Source: Streptococcus mitis SK564
Lineage (GTDB): Bacteria; Bacillota; Bacilli; Lactobacillales; Streptococcaceae
Direction of reading: 5' to 3'
Assembly: GCF_000148525.1 (NCBI RefSeq)
Contig: NZ_AEDU01000012.1
Span: 1-50,391 of the forward strand
Length of the DNA: 50,391 bases
Shown here: in pieces, positions 17,727-27,208 of the stretch
Layout of the letters: every line of letters starts with the position of its first letter
Numbering within the stretch: position 1 is the stretch's first letter
Notes under the pieces: model-generated
What the model was told of the DNA's origin: nothing
Seen by the model: only the letters and a program-made list of their open reading frames with translations
Database searches by the model: none
Program-made: the position numbers and the translations under genes

Positions 17727-18398
17727 CTACATTCTTTTTTCAGCTTCTGCTTTGATTTTTTCAACTACTTCTTGAATGTTCAAACCAGTTGTATCAAGGT
17801 AGACAGCATCCTCTGCTTGTTTAAGAGGTGAAGTCTCACGATGACTATCCTTGTAATCACGCGCAGCAATTTCCTCTTTTAGAGTTTCAAGGTCTGTTTC
17901 AATTCCCTTGGAAATATTTTCCTTGTAACGGCGCTCTGCTCTCTCATCAACAGAAGCTACTAGGAAAATTTTCAATTCTGCTTGGGGCAATACAACAGTC
18001 CCAATATCGCGACCGTCCATGACAATACCGCCTTGTTGGGCAATTTCTTGTTGGAGGGAAACTAGTTTCTCACGCACTTGAGGAATTGCCGCAATGGCTG
18101 AAACATGATTGGTCACTTCATTTTCACGGATAGGATGGGTAATATCCACATCTCCTACAAAGACAAGTTGTTCTCCAGTTTCTGAACGTCCAAAACTGAT
18201 TGGATGCTGGTCCAATAAGGCTAGAAGTGCTTCAACTTCTTCTACTCCTAACTGGTTCTTGAGAGCCATATAGGTCGCCGCACGATACATAGCACCTGTA
18301 TCTAGGTAGGTGTATCCAAAGTCTTTAGCAATAATCTTTGCGACCGTACTCTTACCACTTGAAGCAGGGCCGTCAATAGCAATTTGAATTGTTTTCAT
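17727..18398 (-). CDS. cmk: Cytidylate kinase
   Basis: This 223-residue kinase phosphorylates CMP and dCMP to the diphosphates. P-loop GPASSGKST (residues 10-18), the NMP-binding segment with [10 protein letters not shown], and [11 protein letters not shown] with the CMP-specific Arg/Asp residues are all present, as is RRYKEN near residue 157. Length is standard. It lies 8 nt after the LysM-domain membrane protein gene and forms an operon with it, an arrangement conserved in streptococci. Confidence 0.94.
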   Translation of the reverse strand: MKTIQIAIDGPASSGKSTVAKIIAKDFGYTYLDTGAMYRAATYMALKNQLGVEEVEALLALLDQHPISFGRSETGEQLVFVGDVDITHPIRENEVTNHVSAIAAIPQVREKLVSLQQEIAQQGGIVMDGRDIGTVVLPQAELKIFLVASVDERAERRYKENISKGIETDLETLKEEIAARDYKDSHRETSPLKQAEDAVYLDTTGLNIQEVVEKIKAEAEKRM

Positions 18399-18406
18399 AT
18401 CAACTC

Positions 18407-18874
18407 CTATTTGATTTTGACAACATCACCTGGATTAGCAAACCAAGACCCTGTAGCCATATGACTAGGATTTAAGGCTTCTAACTGAGCAATCGAAATC
18501 CCAGCGCGAGCGGCAATGGCTGCTTCTCCTTCTCCAGCTAAGACTTTTGTCGTCCCTTCTGGATCTGTAGCTTCCTCCGAGTGTTCAGAAGAAGATTCTG
18601 AACTCTGTTCAGGCTGGGAACTACTAGAAGATGAAATCTGTACTACATTTGCATCTGAATCATGAAAATCTTTCAAGGCTGCTGTGCGATTACTCCCCCC
18701 CGTTGATAGATAGATAAGAACAATAATCATCACGACTACAATCACGAAGAAAATACTAGCTAAAATCGTCAAGACACGATTGGCCACTACATCTCTGCCT
18801 TGAGTTCTCTTACGACGCTCTGCTCTTGATTCTTCTTGATCATAAATATCTTCTTGCCACGGTTCTTTTTCCAT
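18407..18874 (-). CDS. LysM-domain membrane protein of the SAG1386/EF1546 type
   Basis: This 155-residue protein has a charged cytoplasmic head (1-33, [21 protein letters not shown]), one TM helix (about 34-57), a Ser/Glu-rich extracellular stalk (about 75-108) and a C-terminal LysM-like module (about 110-155, [14 protein letters not shown]...NPGDVVKIK). The topology suggests a wall-binding, membrane-anchored protein displayed on the surface. It is translated from AAGGAG and is co-transcribed with cmk downstream. Its ribosome-binding site overlaps the promoter of the divergent ferredoxin gene. Function unknown. Confidence 0.82.
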   Translation of the reverse strand: MEKEPWQEDIYDQEESRAERRKRTQGRDVVANRVLTILASIFFVIVVVMIIVLIYLSTGGSNRTAALKDFHDSDANVVQISSSSSSQPEQSSESSSEHSEEATDPEGTTKVLAGEGEAAIAARAGISIAQLEALNPSHMATGSWFANPGDVVKIK

Positions 18875-18884
18875 ACCCTACTCC

Positions 18885-18919
18885 TTGTTTTTTTTTACTT
18901 TTCTTATTACAATATAAAT
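18885..18919 (+). promoter_or_regulatory. Ferredoxin promoter placing transcription start at the ATG
   Basis: TTGTTT (18885-18890), 17-nt spacer, TACAAT (18908-18913). The ATG at 18920 follows six bases later. No Shine-Dalgarno sequence exists in between. Confidence 0.72.
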
Positions 18920-19126
18920 ATGAAAATCACACTTATACCTAAACGATGTATCGCCTGTGGGCTTTGCCAAACTTATTCTGATTTATTTGATTACCACGAT
19001 AATGGAATCGTGCGTTTTTACGATGACCCTGACCAACTGGAAAAAGAAATTTCTCCTAGTCAGGACGTCTTAGAGGCTGTTAAAAATTGCCCAACTCGCG
19101 CCCTGATTGGAAACCAGGAAGCCTAA
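18920..19126 (+). CDS. Small single-cluster ferredoxin
   Basis: This 68-residue protein carries CIACGLC (residues 11-17) and a distant single Cys in NCPTRA (about residue 58). Together these give a Fer4_13/Fer4-type ferredoxin with CxxCxxC + C ligands for one 4Fe-4S cluster. An acidic middle part is typical. The frame is open 84 nt further upstream, but that extension is very hydrophobic and has no ribosome-binding site, so ATG 18920 is chosen. A promoter lies directly before it, suggesting a leaderless mRNA. It is isolated on the plus strand between two minus-strand operons. It is an electron carrier; the partner is unknown. Confidence 0.88.
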   Translation: MKITLIPKRCIACGLCQTYSDLFDYHDNGIVRFYDDPDQLEKEISPSQDVLEAVKNCPTRALIGNQEA

Positions 19127-19176
19127 ATCAATGGCGATAATCCACTCCCTCTAGTTTAGCACATTTCCATGTAAAA

Positions 19177-20142
19177 TTATAGTCTTTTCACTTTATTTTT
19201 TTCTGTAAAATCAGGAAGGTCGCTTTTTTCTTTGATAAGATAAAGTGGTCTTTTTTTAGTCTCTAGATAAATCTTACTGATGTACTTGCCGAGAATCCCA
19301 ATGGTCAAGAGTTGAATGCCTCCAAGAAAGAGAATAACAGCCATCAGAGAGGTCCAACCTGATGTCGGATTGCCCAAAATGAGAGTCCGAACCACAACAA
19401 AAAAGGTCATCAGTAGAGAAATGAAACAAGATAGGAGACCAGCCACAAAGGCGATAATCAAGGGAAAATCTGAAAAATTCACGATTCCTTCCATGGAGTA
19501 GAAAAAGAGTTGCCTAAAACCCCAACTGGTCTTACCAGCCTGCCTTTCGACATTTGGATAGTCCAAATAGTAGGTTTTGAAACCCACCCAGGCAAAGAGC
19601 CCCTTTGAAAAACGATTGGACTCGGTCAAGCTTAAAATAGCATCGACTACAGACCGTCTCATCATGCGAAAATCACGGACACCTGAGGGCAAGGCTACTG
19701 GGCTAATTTTTTGCATAAGACGATAAAAGAGATTAGCACAGAAACTGCGAAAGAAGGGTTCTCCCCCTCGACTGGTTCTGCGTGTTCCAACACAGTCCAA
19801 GTCTGCATTTTTGTCTAGTAGAGCTTTCATCTCAAGCAACATACTAGGAGGATCTTGGAGGTCTGCATCCATCACCACCACCAAATCTCCTGTCGCATAT
19901 TGTAAGCCTGCATAGAGAGCTGCTTCTTTGCCAAAATTTCGTGAGAAAGAAATATAATGCACTGCCGGATTTTGTTCTCGATAGGCCTTTAAGAGTTCCA
20001 AGGTCCCATCACTCGATCCATCATCGACAAAGACATACTCGATTTCTGTTTCCAAATCTGGAAGTAAAGCTTCCAAAGCCTGATAAAAAAGAGGAAGTAC
20101 TTCCTCTTCGTTTAAACAGGGGACAATGATTGACATCACCAT
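19177..20142 (-). CDS. Family 2 glycosyltransferase, polyprenyl-phosphate type (GtrB-like)
   Basis: This protein of about 321 residues has an N-terminal GT-A domain (SIIVPCLNEEE at the start, DDGSSDG, and the metal/nucleotide motif VMDADLQDPP) and two C-terminal TM helices (about 228-255 and 262-290). This is the plan of dolichyl/bactoprenyl-phosphate glucosyltransferases, which load a sugar onto undecaprenyl phosphate. The frame opens at 20196 inside galE. The ATG at 20142, one base after the galE stop, or the next one at 20136, is a more natural start. It is coupled to galE, suggesting a role in surface glycan synthesis with UDP-glucose or UDP-galactose. Confidence 0.85.
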   Translation of the reverse strand: MVMSIIVPCLNEEEVLPLFYQALEALLPDLETEIEYVFVDDGSSDGTLELLKAYREQNPAVHYISFSRNFGKEAALYAGLQYATGDLVVVMDADLQDPPSMLLEMKALLDKNADLDCVGTRRTSRGGEPFFRSFCANLFYRLMQKISPVALPSGVRDFRMMRRSVVDAILSLTESNRFSKGLFAWVGFKTYYLDYPNVERQAGKTSWGFRQLFFYSMEGIVNFSDFPLIIAFVAGLLSCFISLLMTFFVVVRTLILGNPTSGWTSLMAVILFLGGIQLLTIGILGKYISKIYLETKKRPLYLIKEKSDLPDFTEKNKVKRL

Positions 20143-20143
20143 C

Positions 20144-21163
20144 TTAGTCTTCAAATCCATTTGGATGCTTGCTTTGCCAACGCCATGCGTCTTCACACAT
20201 TTGGGTGATGTCGAGTTCTGCTTCCCAGCCCAGTTCTGCTTTGGCTTTTGCAGGATCTGAATAGCAGGCTGCGATATCCCCTGGGCGACGGTCTACGATG
20301 CGGTAAGGAATTGGGCGTCCCACTGCTTTTTCCATATTTTGGATAATTTCAAGAACTGAGTAGCCTTTACCTGTTCCAAGGTTATAAACGTTTAGACCTG
20401 AACCTTTTTGAATTTTTTTCAGAGCTGCAACGTGACCTTTAGCCAAATCGACAACGTGGATATAGTCACGAACACCAGTTCCGTCTTCCGTATCGTAATC
20501 GTCTCCAAACACTTGCACTTGCTCTAATTTTCCAACAGCTACTTGAGTTACATATGGCAAAAGATTGTTTGGAATACCATTTGGATTTTCTCCTAAATCA
20601 CCACTCTCATGCGCTCCGATTGGGTTAAAGTAACGAAGCAAAACCACATTCCATTCTGAGTCTGCTTTGTAAATATCCGTCAAAATTTCCTCTAGCATAA
20701 GCTTGGTGCGGCCATATGGGTTGGTCACTGAAAGTGGGAAATCTTCCAAGATGGGTACTGTGTGCGGATCCCCGTAAACTGTCGCAGAAGAACTGAAAAT
20801 GATGTTTTTACAGTTGTTTTCTTCCATGACCTTCAAAAGACTAACAGTTCCAGCGATATTATTATCATAGTAGGCAAGAGGGATACGTGTTGATTCGCCA
20901 ACAGCCTTCAAACCAGCAAAGTGAATGACCCCTGTTGGTTCTTCTTGCTTGAAAATATCTCTGAGGGTATCTGTGTCACGGATATCTGCCTCATAGAAAG
21001 GAACTTCAACTCCTGTGATTCTTTCAACAACTTCTAAACTTTTTCTGTTACTATTAACAAGGTTATCCACCACAACAACCTGATGACCTGCTTGGATTAA
21101 CTCAATAACTGTGTGGGTTCCGATAAAACCAGCTCCACCTGTTACCAAAATCTTTTCTTGCAT
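20144..21163 (-). CDS. galE: UDP-glucose 4-epimerase
   Basis: This 339-residue extended SDR enzyme interconverts UDP-glucose and UDP-galactose. The NAD motif TGGAGFIGTHT (residues 8-18), the catalytic triad region SSSATVYGD and YGRTK (Tyr-x3-Lys), and the substrate loop NLLPYVTQVA are present. Length is normal. A ribosome-binding site GAGGAAC precedes the ATG. It is followed without a gap by the glycosyltransferase gene. Streptococci often have two galE genes; this copy is not beside galK/galT, so a biosynthetic role for surface polysaccharide is plausible. Confidence 0.93.
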   Translation of the reverse strand: MQEKILVTGGAGFIGTHTVIELIQAGHQVVVVDNLVNSNRKSLEVVERITGVEVPFYEADIRDTDTLRDIFKQEEPTGVIHFAGLKAVGESTRIPLAYYDNNIAGTVSLLKVMEENNCKNIIFSSSATVYGDPHTVPILEDFPLSVTNPYGRTKLMLEEILTDIYKADSEWNVVLLRYFNPIGAHESGDLGENPNGIPNNLLPYVTQVAVGKLEQVQVFGDDYDTEDGTGVRDYIHVVDLAKGHVAALKKIQKGSGLNVYNLGTGKGYSVLEIIQNMEKAVGRPIPYRIVDRRPGDIAACYSDPAKAKAELGWEAELDITQMCEDAWRWQSKHPNGFED

Positions 21164-21262
21164 CTTTGTTCCTCGATTCTCGGATTTTTTCTTATTTTAC
21201 CATTTTTGATAGGGAATGTCATTTACAATCCTAGAAGCTAAGCTAAAATTTCAGTAAAATTC

Positions 21263-22375
21263 TTATTCGCTTTTTACTCGTTTGACATAGTTTTCAATTG
21301 GATAGTTTGCTGGGTCCAAGGTCAATTCCTTACCTTGAACCAGTTGGGCTAGGTGGTAACCAATGATAGGACCCGTTGTGAGGCCTGATGAACCTAGTCC
21401 ACTAGCAGCATAGACACCTGCTAAGCCAGGTACTTGCCCAAAGAAAGGTGAGAAATCACTGGTATAGGCACGGATTCCCACACGCTCAGTCCTTGAAGTC
21501 GCTTTAGATAAAACTGGATAATGGGGCAAGGCTGCTTCCTCCATTTGTTGGAGTAAGGTTTCATCTACCGTCAAATCAAATCCCATGTCATTTTCATGAG
21601 TAGCGCCTAAGGACAATTTCCCACCTGCAAAAGGAATCAAATCCCACTCCCCTTCGGGCATAACAACAGGGTAAGCTTCCATGTCTTGGGCAAGCTGATA
21701 ATCTCGGAGTTGCCCCTTTTGGGGACGAACATCTACTTCATAACCTAAAGGCTCTAACAGGTGTCCCAACCAAGCTCCCGTCGCCAAAATAACCTGATCA
21801 AACACCTCTTCGCCAATCTGGTAGCCTGATGCTAAAGGTGTCAGAGTCACTTTTTCTTTGACCAGCTTGACATGGCTGGCTTCCAGCAAACGAGTCACTA
21901 AGAGTTGACCATCTACTCTCGCTCCACCAGAAGCATAGAGCAAGTGATCAAATCCCTGCAAGCCAGGGAATAATTCATTAGCTGATGCTGGGTCCAGAAT
22001 GGCTAATTGCCCTATCAAGGGAGATTCTTCTCTGCGCTGGAGGGCTAGTTCATAGAGTTCTTCCAACTTAGTTTCATCCTTTTTCAGGAGAAAGACTCCC
22101 GAACGCTGGTAAAAGTCAATTTCTTGCCCTGACTTCTCTAAATCAGCTAATAAATCCACATAAAAGTCAGCTCCCAAGCGCGCCATCTTGTACCAGGCTT
22201 TATTACGGCGTTTGGACAACCACGGACTGATAATTCCTGCTGCGGCCTTGGTAGCCTGACCTTGTCCATGGTCAAAGACAGTTACTTCTAGATCACTTTC
22301 TTTCGAGAGGTAGTAGGCAGCTGTTGCCCCCACAATTCCTGCTCCAATAATGGCAACTTTTTTCATTGTCTTCAC
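21263..22375 (-). CDS. FAD-dependent oxidoreductase of the D-amino-acid oxidase (DAO) family
   Basis: This 370-residue flavoprotein carries the FAD Rossmann motif IIGAGIVGATAAYYLS (about residues 9-24) and the C-terminal ASGLGSSGLTTGPIIG loop typical of DAO/glycine oxidase/sarcosine oxidase enzymes. The substrate is not fixed by sequence; D-amino acids or N-methyl amino acids are likely. Either M1 or M4 could be the start. It lies 7 nt after nif3 and forms the end of a trmK-nif3-oxidase operon. There is no twin-arginine or signal peptide, so it is cytosolic. Confidence 0.82.
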   Translation of the reverse strand: MKTMKKVAIIGAGIVGATAAYYLSKESDLEVTVFDHGQGQATKAAAGIISPWLSKRRNKAWYKMARLGADFYVDLLADLEKSGQEIDFYQRSGVFLLKKDETKLEELYELALQRREESPLIGQLAILDPASANELFPGLQGFDHLLYASGGARVDGQLLVTRLLEASHVKLVKEKVTLTPLASGYQIGEEVFDQVILATGAWLGHLLEPLGYEVDVRPQKGQLRDYQLAQDMEAYPVVMPEGEWDLIPFAGGKLSLGATHENDMGFDLTVDETLLQQMEEAALPHYPVLSKATSRTERVGIRAYTSDFSPFFGQVPGLAGVYAASGLGSSGLTTGPIIGYHLAQLVQGKELTLDPANYPIENYVKRVKSE

Positions 22376-22382
22376 CTTCTAA

Positions 22383-23180
22383 CTAGATATGGTGGAAAGG
22401 ATTGGTCGATGCTTGACTAGGCAAAATATCAATAGACCAGCCCTTCTCTGCCTTCCATTGAGTAAGGAGTGCTGCGATTTTTTCCACAAAAAGCACTTCG
22501 ATATAGTGGCCTGGATCCAATGCCAACAAACCATCAGACAGCATATCCTGGGCAGTATGGTAATAAATATCACCAGTGATATAAACATCTGCCCCTTTTG
22601 CCAAAGCGTCCTTATAGAATGACTGCCCACTTCCACCACAGATGGCCACTCTTGAAATAGGCTTCTGCAAATCACTCTCTTGATAATGCACCAATCGCAG
22701 GCTATCTAAGCCAAAGACTTGCTTGACATGCTGGGCCAATTCCCCAAATGTCTGAGGCTGAACATTTCCAATACGTCCAATTCCACGTTCAGGACCTGTC
22801 TCCTGTAGATAAGTCGTCTCCTCGATGCCTAGCATCTGACAGAACCAGTCATTGAGGCCATTTTCAACGATGTCAATATTGGTATGGCTGACATAAACTG
22901 CGATATCATGCTTTATCAGATCAATGTAAATCTGATTTTGTGGACGGCTAACTACCAAATCCTTGATCGGACGGAAAATCGGCGCGTGCTTGACAATAAT
23001 CAAGTCTACACCCTTTTCAATGGCTTCAGCCACCGTTTCTTCACGAATATCGAGAGCCACCATGACACTTTGGATATCCTTGTCCAAAGTGCCAATTTGC
23101 AGGCCACGACTGTCTCCCTCCATGGAAAATTCCTGAGGGCAAAAGGCTTCATATGCGTTAATTACTTCACTTGCTAGCAT
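22383..23180 (-). CDS. NIF3/YbgI-family dinuclear metal-centre protein
   Basis: This 265-residue protein belongs to the NIF3 (DUF34) family, which forms hexameric rings with two metals per subunit. His-rich motifs VKHAPIF (about 63-69), VSHTNID (about 97-103) and the C-terminal [13 protein letters not shown] supply the ligands. Activity is uncertain; members have been described as GTP cyclohydrolase-like or as metal-insertion accessory proteins. Its start overlaps the trmK end by 14 nt, a pairing conserved in Firmicutes. Confidence 0.9.
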   Translation of the reverse strand: MLASEVINAYEAFCPQEFSMEGDSRGLQIGTLDKDIQSVMVALDIREETVAEAIEKGVDLIIVKHAPIFRPIKDLVVSRPQNQIYIDLIKHDIAVYVSHTNIDIVENGLNDWFCQMLGIEETTYLQETGPERGIGRIGNVQPQTFGELAQHVKQVFGLDSLRLVHYQESDLQKPISRVAICGGSGQSFYKDALAKGADVYITGDIYYHTAQDMLSDGLLALDPGHYIEVLFVEKIAALLTQWKAEKGWSIDILPSQASTNPFHHI

Positions 23181-23844
23181 GGAGTACCTCCTTGATGGCT
23201 TGAATTTTATCTACTAGAACTTGACGTTCCTCCAGATTTTTTTCTGGAATTTGCCCGAGAGCAAATTCTAGCTTAGCAGCTTCTTTTTGCCATTTTTGAA
23301 CAAAGACTGGGCTGACTTCTTTGGACAAAAAAGGACCAAAGCGAACATCACTGGCTGATAGCTTCATTTGTCCTACTTCCACCACCAAAATCTCGTAAAA
23401 CTTGCCAGCTTCTTCTAGAATGCTTTCTGCCACAATCTGAAAATCGTTATCTTGCAACCAGATACGCAAATCGTCCTCACGATTATTGGGCTGGAGAATC
23501 AAACGCTCTACATTAGCTAACTTGTCCAAGCCTTCTTCTAAAATCCTAGCAATCAAACGACCTCCCATGCCAGCAATGGTGATGACCGATACCTGATCTG
23601 CCTCTTCAAAGGCTGCCAAGCCATTGGCTAAACGAACTTGGATTTTCTCCTTTAAGCCGTGGGCCTCAACATTTTTGACAGCAGACTGATAAGGTCCTTC
23701 CACAACTTCACCTGCAATGGCGCTTTCGATTTTTCCTCTTTCGACTAACTCGATAGGCAAATAAGCATGGTCACTCCCCACATCTAGTAAAATGGCTCCC
23801 TGCGGCACAAAAGACGCCACTAATTCTAATCTCTTTGAAATCAT
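23167..23844 (-). CDS. trmK: tRNA (adenine(22)-N1)-methyltransferase TrmK
   Basis: This 225-residue SAM-dependent methyltransferase makes m1A22 in tRNA. Motif [15 protein letters not shown] (about residues 18-31), the [11 protein letters not shown] acidic loop and the catalytic-region [15 protein letters not shown] are visible, followed by a C-terminal helical part that binds tRNA. It starts an operon with nif3 and the FAD oxidase. The ribosome-binding site is GAGAGAAG. The assignment is secure for Gram-positive TrmK by length and motifs. Confidence 0.92.
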   Translation of the reverse strand: MISKRLELVASFVPQGAILLDVGSDHAYLPIELVERGKIESAIAGEVVEGPYQSAVKNVEAHGLKEKIQVRLANGLAAFEEADQVSVITIAGMGGRLIARILEEGLDKLANVERLILQPNNREDDLRIWLQDNDFQIVAESILEEAGKFYEILVVEVGQMKLSASDVRFGPFLSKEVSPVFVQKWQKEAAKLEFALGQIPEKNLEERQVLVDKIQAIKEVLHASK

Positions 23845-23910
23845 CTTCTCTCACTTTCCAAAACTCTATTACCTCTTATTATACCACATTTCAGCTAGCA
23901 AACTTGCACC

Positions 23911-23945
23911 TAAAAAGACCACAATCCACAGATTGCAGCCTTTCT
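23911..23945 (-). terminator. Terminator of the P-type ATPase gene
   Basis: AAAG...CAATC-TGTG-GATTG...CTTT on the minus strand forms a two-part stem with an inner mismatch block, followed by T residues, directly after the stop. Confidence 0.65.
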
Positions 23946-26282
23946 TTATTTTCTGGCTTGATGGCGACTAGTCAGGATGAAAATCACGGTAAAGACCAAC
24001 ATCATGACACCATAAACAGGTAATGTTTGTCCTGTTAAGGTCGAAATTTCAAGCAATTTTTGAATTCTTGGGAAGAGAGCTGTGGCTAGGAAGCCTCCTA
24101 CTGACCAAACAATCAAGAGGACACGCCAGAGAGTGAATGGCATGCAGGCTCTAAATACAGATAAGAAACCAATTGACCCCAAGAGATAATAGAGTAGGGT
24201 TGAGATTTCTAACTCAGACCAACCTTGGCTACTTCCAAATATTTTCACAAAGAGTACGCTGAAGACGACCATGAGAGCACTTGGTAGGGCACGAAGCATG
24301 GATCTTCTGAGGAAGTTTGGCTCGACAGGTTTGATATTTCGCTCAAAAGTCAAAACGAATGGTGGGAAACCTTCCACGAACTGGTCAATCATGGTAATCT
24401 GGATTGGAATAAATGGGAAAATCAAGATCCACTCAGACTGACCTAGTAAAGCACTGGCGATACAGATAACTGCGAGCAAGAAAGAATAGATGGTCTTTAT
24501 CAAGAAAATCGGGGCGATGTGGGCAATGTTATTGACCACCCGACGACCTTCAAAGAGAATCTCAGGAACATCATTAAAGTCAGAGTTCAAGAGAACCAGA
24601 TTTGCAATCTGACGAGTCGCAGGATCTCCCTCAGCCATCACGATAGAACAATCCGCCTCACGAAGGGCCAGAATATCATTGACTCCGTCTCCCGTCATAG
24701 CCGTTGTATGACCCGCTTTTTTCAGCGTTTGGATGATGAGTTTCTTTTGATGAGGGGAAACACGTCCGAAAATAGCTGTCTCCTCAGCCATAGCAACCAA
24801 TTCCTCATCCGTAATTTTCGAGCAATCTACATAACTGTCATAGTCCGCAAAACCAGCCTTCTGGGCAATACTGGATACCGTAACTGGATTGTCACCAGAG
24901 ATAATCTTGAGTCCTACTTCCTGAGAACGGAGATAGTCCAGCGTCTCTGCTGCTCCCTCCCGAATGGGGTCCAAGATTTCCAGCAAGGCTAGAGCCTGAA
25001 TATCAGATGGTTTCTGTGGCTTGTAATGGTCTAGTTTCTCCTGACTGAGCGCTAAGACCAAGACACGTGAACCTCTCTCCAAGGCCTCTCTGGCTTCAGG
25101 GACTTCTGAGTCCAGCAACATCTCAGGTGCCCCTAAGAAAACTGTTCCCAAACCTTCTAATTCCATTGCTCCCCACTTGCGGTCGCTAGAGAAGGGAAGA
25201 TTCGAAAGCATAGGATAAGTAACTTCTCCCACAAAACGCTTTCGAATAGCTTGAGCTGTTGGATTTTTATCCTCACTATGGGCCATATAGCTGGCCAAGA
25301 TGCTAGCAAGCGCTGACTCTCCATGCTCTTCGGTCAAAGGAAGAACAGCCTCCACCTGCATCTTTCCTTGGGTGATGGTGCCTGTCTTGTCCAGACAGAG
25401 CATATCCACGCGCGCCAAGGTCTCAACAGAGTACATCTCCTGCACCAAGACCTTTTTCAAGCCCAACTTAATCACCGCTGTCAAGAGCGAAGTAATGGTC
25501 AAAAGGGCAATTCCCTTAGGCAACATTCCCAGCAGGGCTGTCGACGAATTTACAACGGATGACTTGAGAGGCAGACCTTTCAACATCAAGGCTTCTAGCA
25601 AGAGAGCCAGACCAAAAGGAATGATAATCTTCCCAGTAAAACCAGCTAGCTTGTCCAGCGATTTCATGATACGAGAGTTGATGGGTTTAACGGTCTTGGC
25701 TTCCAGCATGAGTTTGGCAGCATAGTTGTCTGCACCGACATGGTGAACTTGAGCTAAAACTGCCCCACTAGCCAAGAAACTTCCAGACAAAAGCAAGGCG
25801 TCAACTTCCTTTTGCACCAAATCACTTTCCCCCGTCAACATGGCTTCATTGACTTCCGCAAAGCCTTCCAAAACTAAGGCATCACTAGGAATCTGCTCTC
25901 CTGCAGACAAACGAATGACATCTCCTAACACCAATTCTTCAGGATTCAGAGCCACTTCTTGACCATCACGAATAGTTTTGACCTTTTCCTTGGTCATGAG
26001 ATTGAGCTTGTCCACCATGTGTTTAGCCCGCAACTCGGTGACAATTCCAGAAAAAGCGTTAAAGCAGATAACGGCAAAGAAGACCAGATTGCTCCAAGCC
26101 TGCACAAAGGCAAGGGCCAAAGCAATGGCAAAGTTCAAAGCGTTAAAAAGGGTAAAGACATTTCGTTTAACGATTTGCCAAGTGCTGGTACTGGCCGAAG
26201 CAGTAAAATCATTGACCAAGCCCTTAGCCTGTCTTTTCTTGACTTCTCTTTGGGTTAATCCCATAATCTTATTTTTATCCAT
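23946..26282 (-). CDS. Cation-transporting P-type (E1-E2) ATPase
   Basis: This P-type ATPase has about 778 residues from the ATG at 26282; another ATG in frame lies at 26294. Motifs in order are the actuator loop AMLTGES, the phosphorylation motif DKTGTITQGK (about residue 300), and the hinge GDGVNDILALREAD. Ten hydrophobic helices are expected, with six in the C-terminal third. The short N-terminus lacks a heavy-metal domain, so Ca2+, Mg2+ or Mn2+ is more likely than copper or cadmium; similarity to CtpE-type calcium pumps is possible. No Shine-Dalgarno sequence precedes either ATG, and an extended -10 lies seven bases before the one at 26282, so that start fits a leaderless mRNA. A 10-bp palindrome overlaps the promoter. 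Confidence 0.88.
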   Translation of the reverse strand: MDKNKIMGLTQREVKKRQAKGLVNDFTASASTSTWQIVKRNVFTLFNALNFAIALALAFVQAWSNLVFFAVICFNAFSGIVTELRAKHMVDKLNLMTKEKVKTIRDGQEVALNPEELVLGDVIRLSAGEQIPSDALVLEGFAEVNEAMLTGESDLVQKEVDALLLSGSFLASGAVLAQVHHVGADNYAAKLMLEAKTVKPINSRIMKSLDKLAGFTGKIIIPFGLALLLEALMLKGLPLKSSVVNSSTALLGMLPKGIALLTITSLLTAVIKLGLKKVLVQEMYSVETLARVDMLCLDKTGTITQGKMQVEAVLPLTEEHGESALASILASYMAHSEDKNPTAQAIRKRFVGEVTYPMLSNLPFSSDRKWGAMELEGLGTVFLGAPEMLLDSEVPEAREALERGSRVLVLALSQEKLDHYKPQKPSDIQALALLEILDPIREGAAETLDYLRSQEVGLKIISGDNPVTVSSIAQKAGFADYDSYVDCSKITDEELVAMAEETAIFGRVSPHQKKLIIQTLKKAGHTTAMTGDGVNDILALREADCSIVMAEGDPATRQIANLVLLNSDFNDVPEILFEGRRVVNNIAHIAPIFLIKTIYSFLLAVICIASALLGQSEWILIFPFIPIQITMIDQFVEGFPPFVLTFERNIKPVEPNFLRRSMLRALPSALMVVFSVLFVKIFGSSQGWSELEISTLLYYLLGSIGFLSVFRACMPFTLWRVLLIVWSVGGFLATALFPRIQKLLEISTLTGQTLPVYGVMMLVFTVIFILTSRHQARK

Positions 26283-26314
26283 AAATTCTATCATATCATT
26301 TTTTATGATAGAAT
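26283..26314 (-). promoter_or_regulatory. P-type ATPase promoter inside a 10-bp inverted repeat
   Basis: The arms ATTCTATCAT and ATGATAGAAT (26285-26294 and 26305-26314) are perfectly complementary around a 10-nt centre. The downstream arm carries most of an extended -10 (TGA-TATGAT on the minus strand), whose last T is seven bases before the ATG at 26282. This is a good candidate operator. Confidence 0.65.
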
Positions 26315-26415
26315 ACTAATCTCATCCTAAATATACTTATTACAAATAGAAAAAGTTTGCCAGCCCTCCTTTGATAAGGTATAATAATAACAAGAAAATA
26401 ATCGAAGGAGATAGC

Positions 26416-27165
26416 ATGTTTTATACTTATTTACGTGGATTAGTTGTATTGCTCCTATGGTCCATCAATGGCAATGCCCACTATCATAATACTGATAAAA
26501 TTCCTAATCAAGATGAAAATTATATTCTGGTTGCCCCTCACCGTACCTGGTGGGATCCTGTTTACATGGCCTTTGCGACCAAGCCAAAACAGTTTATCTT
26601 TATGGCAAAAAAAGAACTCTTTACCAACCGTATCTTTGGCTGGTGGATTCGTATGTGTGGCGCTTTTCCTATCGACCGTGAAAATCCTAGCGCTTCTGCC
26701 ATCAAATACCCTATCAATGTCCTCAAAAAAAGTAATCGCTCTCTCATCATGTTTCCAAGTGGGAGCCGTCACTCAAACGATGTCAAAGGGGGCGTAGCTC
26801 TGATTGCCAAAATGGCCAAGGTCCGTATCATGCCAGTTACCTACACAGGTCCCATGACTTTGAAGGGCTTAGTTAGCCGCGAGCGTGTCGATATGAACTT
26901 TGGAAATCCAATAGATATCTCAGATATCAAGAAAATGAATGATGAAGGCATTGAAACAGTCGCCAATCGAATCCAAACAGAATTCCAACGTCTGGACCAA
27001 GAAACGAAACAATGGCACAATGATAAAAAACCAAACCCACTATGGTGGTTTATCCGCATCCCTGCCCTCATCCTTGCCATTATCCTCGCTATCCTAACCA
27101 TCATCTTTAGCTTCATCGCAAGCTTCATCTGGAATCCAGATAAGAAAAGAGAAAAACTTAGTTAA
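26416..27165 (+). CDS. plsC: 1-acyl-glycerol-3-phosphate acyltransferase (PlsC family)
   Basis: This 249-residue membrane-associated acyltransferase adds the second acyl chain in phosphatidic acid synthesis. The catalytic HX4D box is HRTWWD, and the glycerol-phosphate-binding motif appears as FPSGSRH in place of FPEGTRS. A C-terminal TM helix (about 215-240, IPALILAIILAILTIIFSF) is an addition beyond the minimal enzyme. The frame opens 45 nt upstream, but the ATG at 26416 has the ribosome-binding site GAAGGAG, so it is chosen. It is monocistronic and convergent with the esterase gene. Confidence 0.88.
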   Translation: MFYTYLRGLVVLLLWSINGNAHYHNTDKIPNQDENYILVAPHRTWWDPVYMAFATKPKQFIFMAKKELFTNRIFGWWIRMCGAFPIDRENPSASAIKYPINVLKKSNRSLIMFPSGSRHSNDVKGGVALIAKMAKVRIMPVTYTGPMTLKGLVSRERVDMNFGNPIDISDIKKMNDEGIETVANRIQTEFQRLDQETKQWHNDKKPNPLWWFIRIPALILAIILAILTIIFSFIASFIWNPDKKREKLS

Positions 27166-27177
27166 ATAAATACAACA

Positions 27178-27207
27178 ATCCCTTGGCAAAAGCCAAGGGA
27201 TAAATCT
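27178..27207 (+). terminator. Terminator between plsC and the esterase gene
   Basis: ATCCCTTGGC/GCCAAGGGAT is a perfect 10-bp stem with an AAAA loop, followed on the plus strand by AAATCTTTT. It may serve both converging genes. Confidence 0.75.
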
Positions 27208-27208
27208 T

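Noticed and set aside
24519..24992. 157-codon plus-strand frame opposite the P-type ATPase
   Set aside because: Antisense shadow of the ATPase motif region, without a ribosome-binding site or domain.
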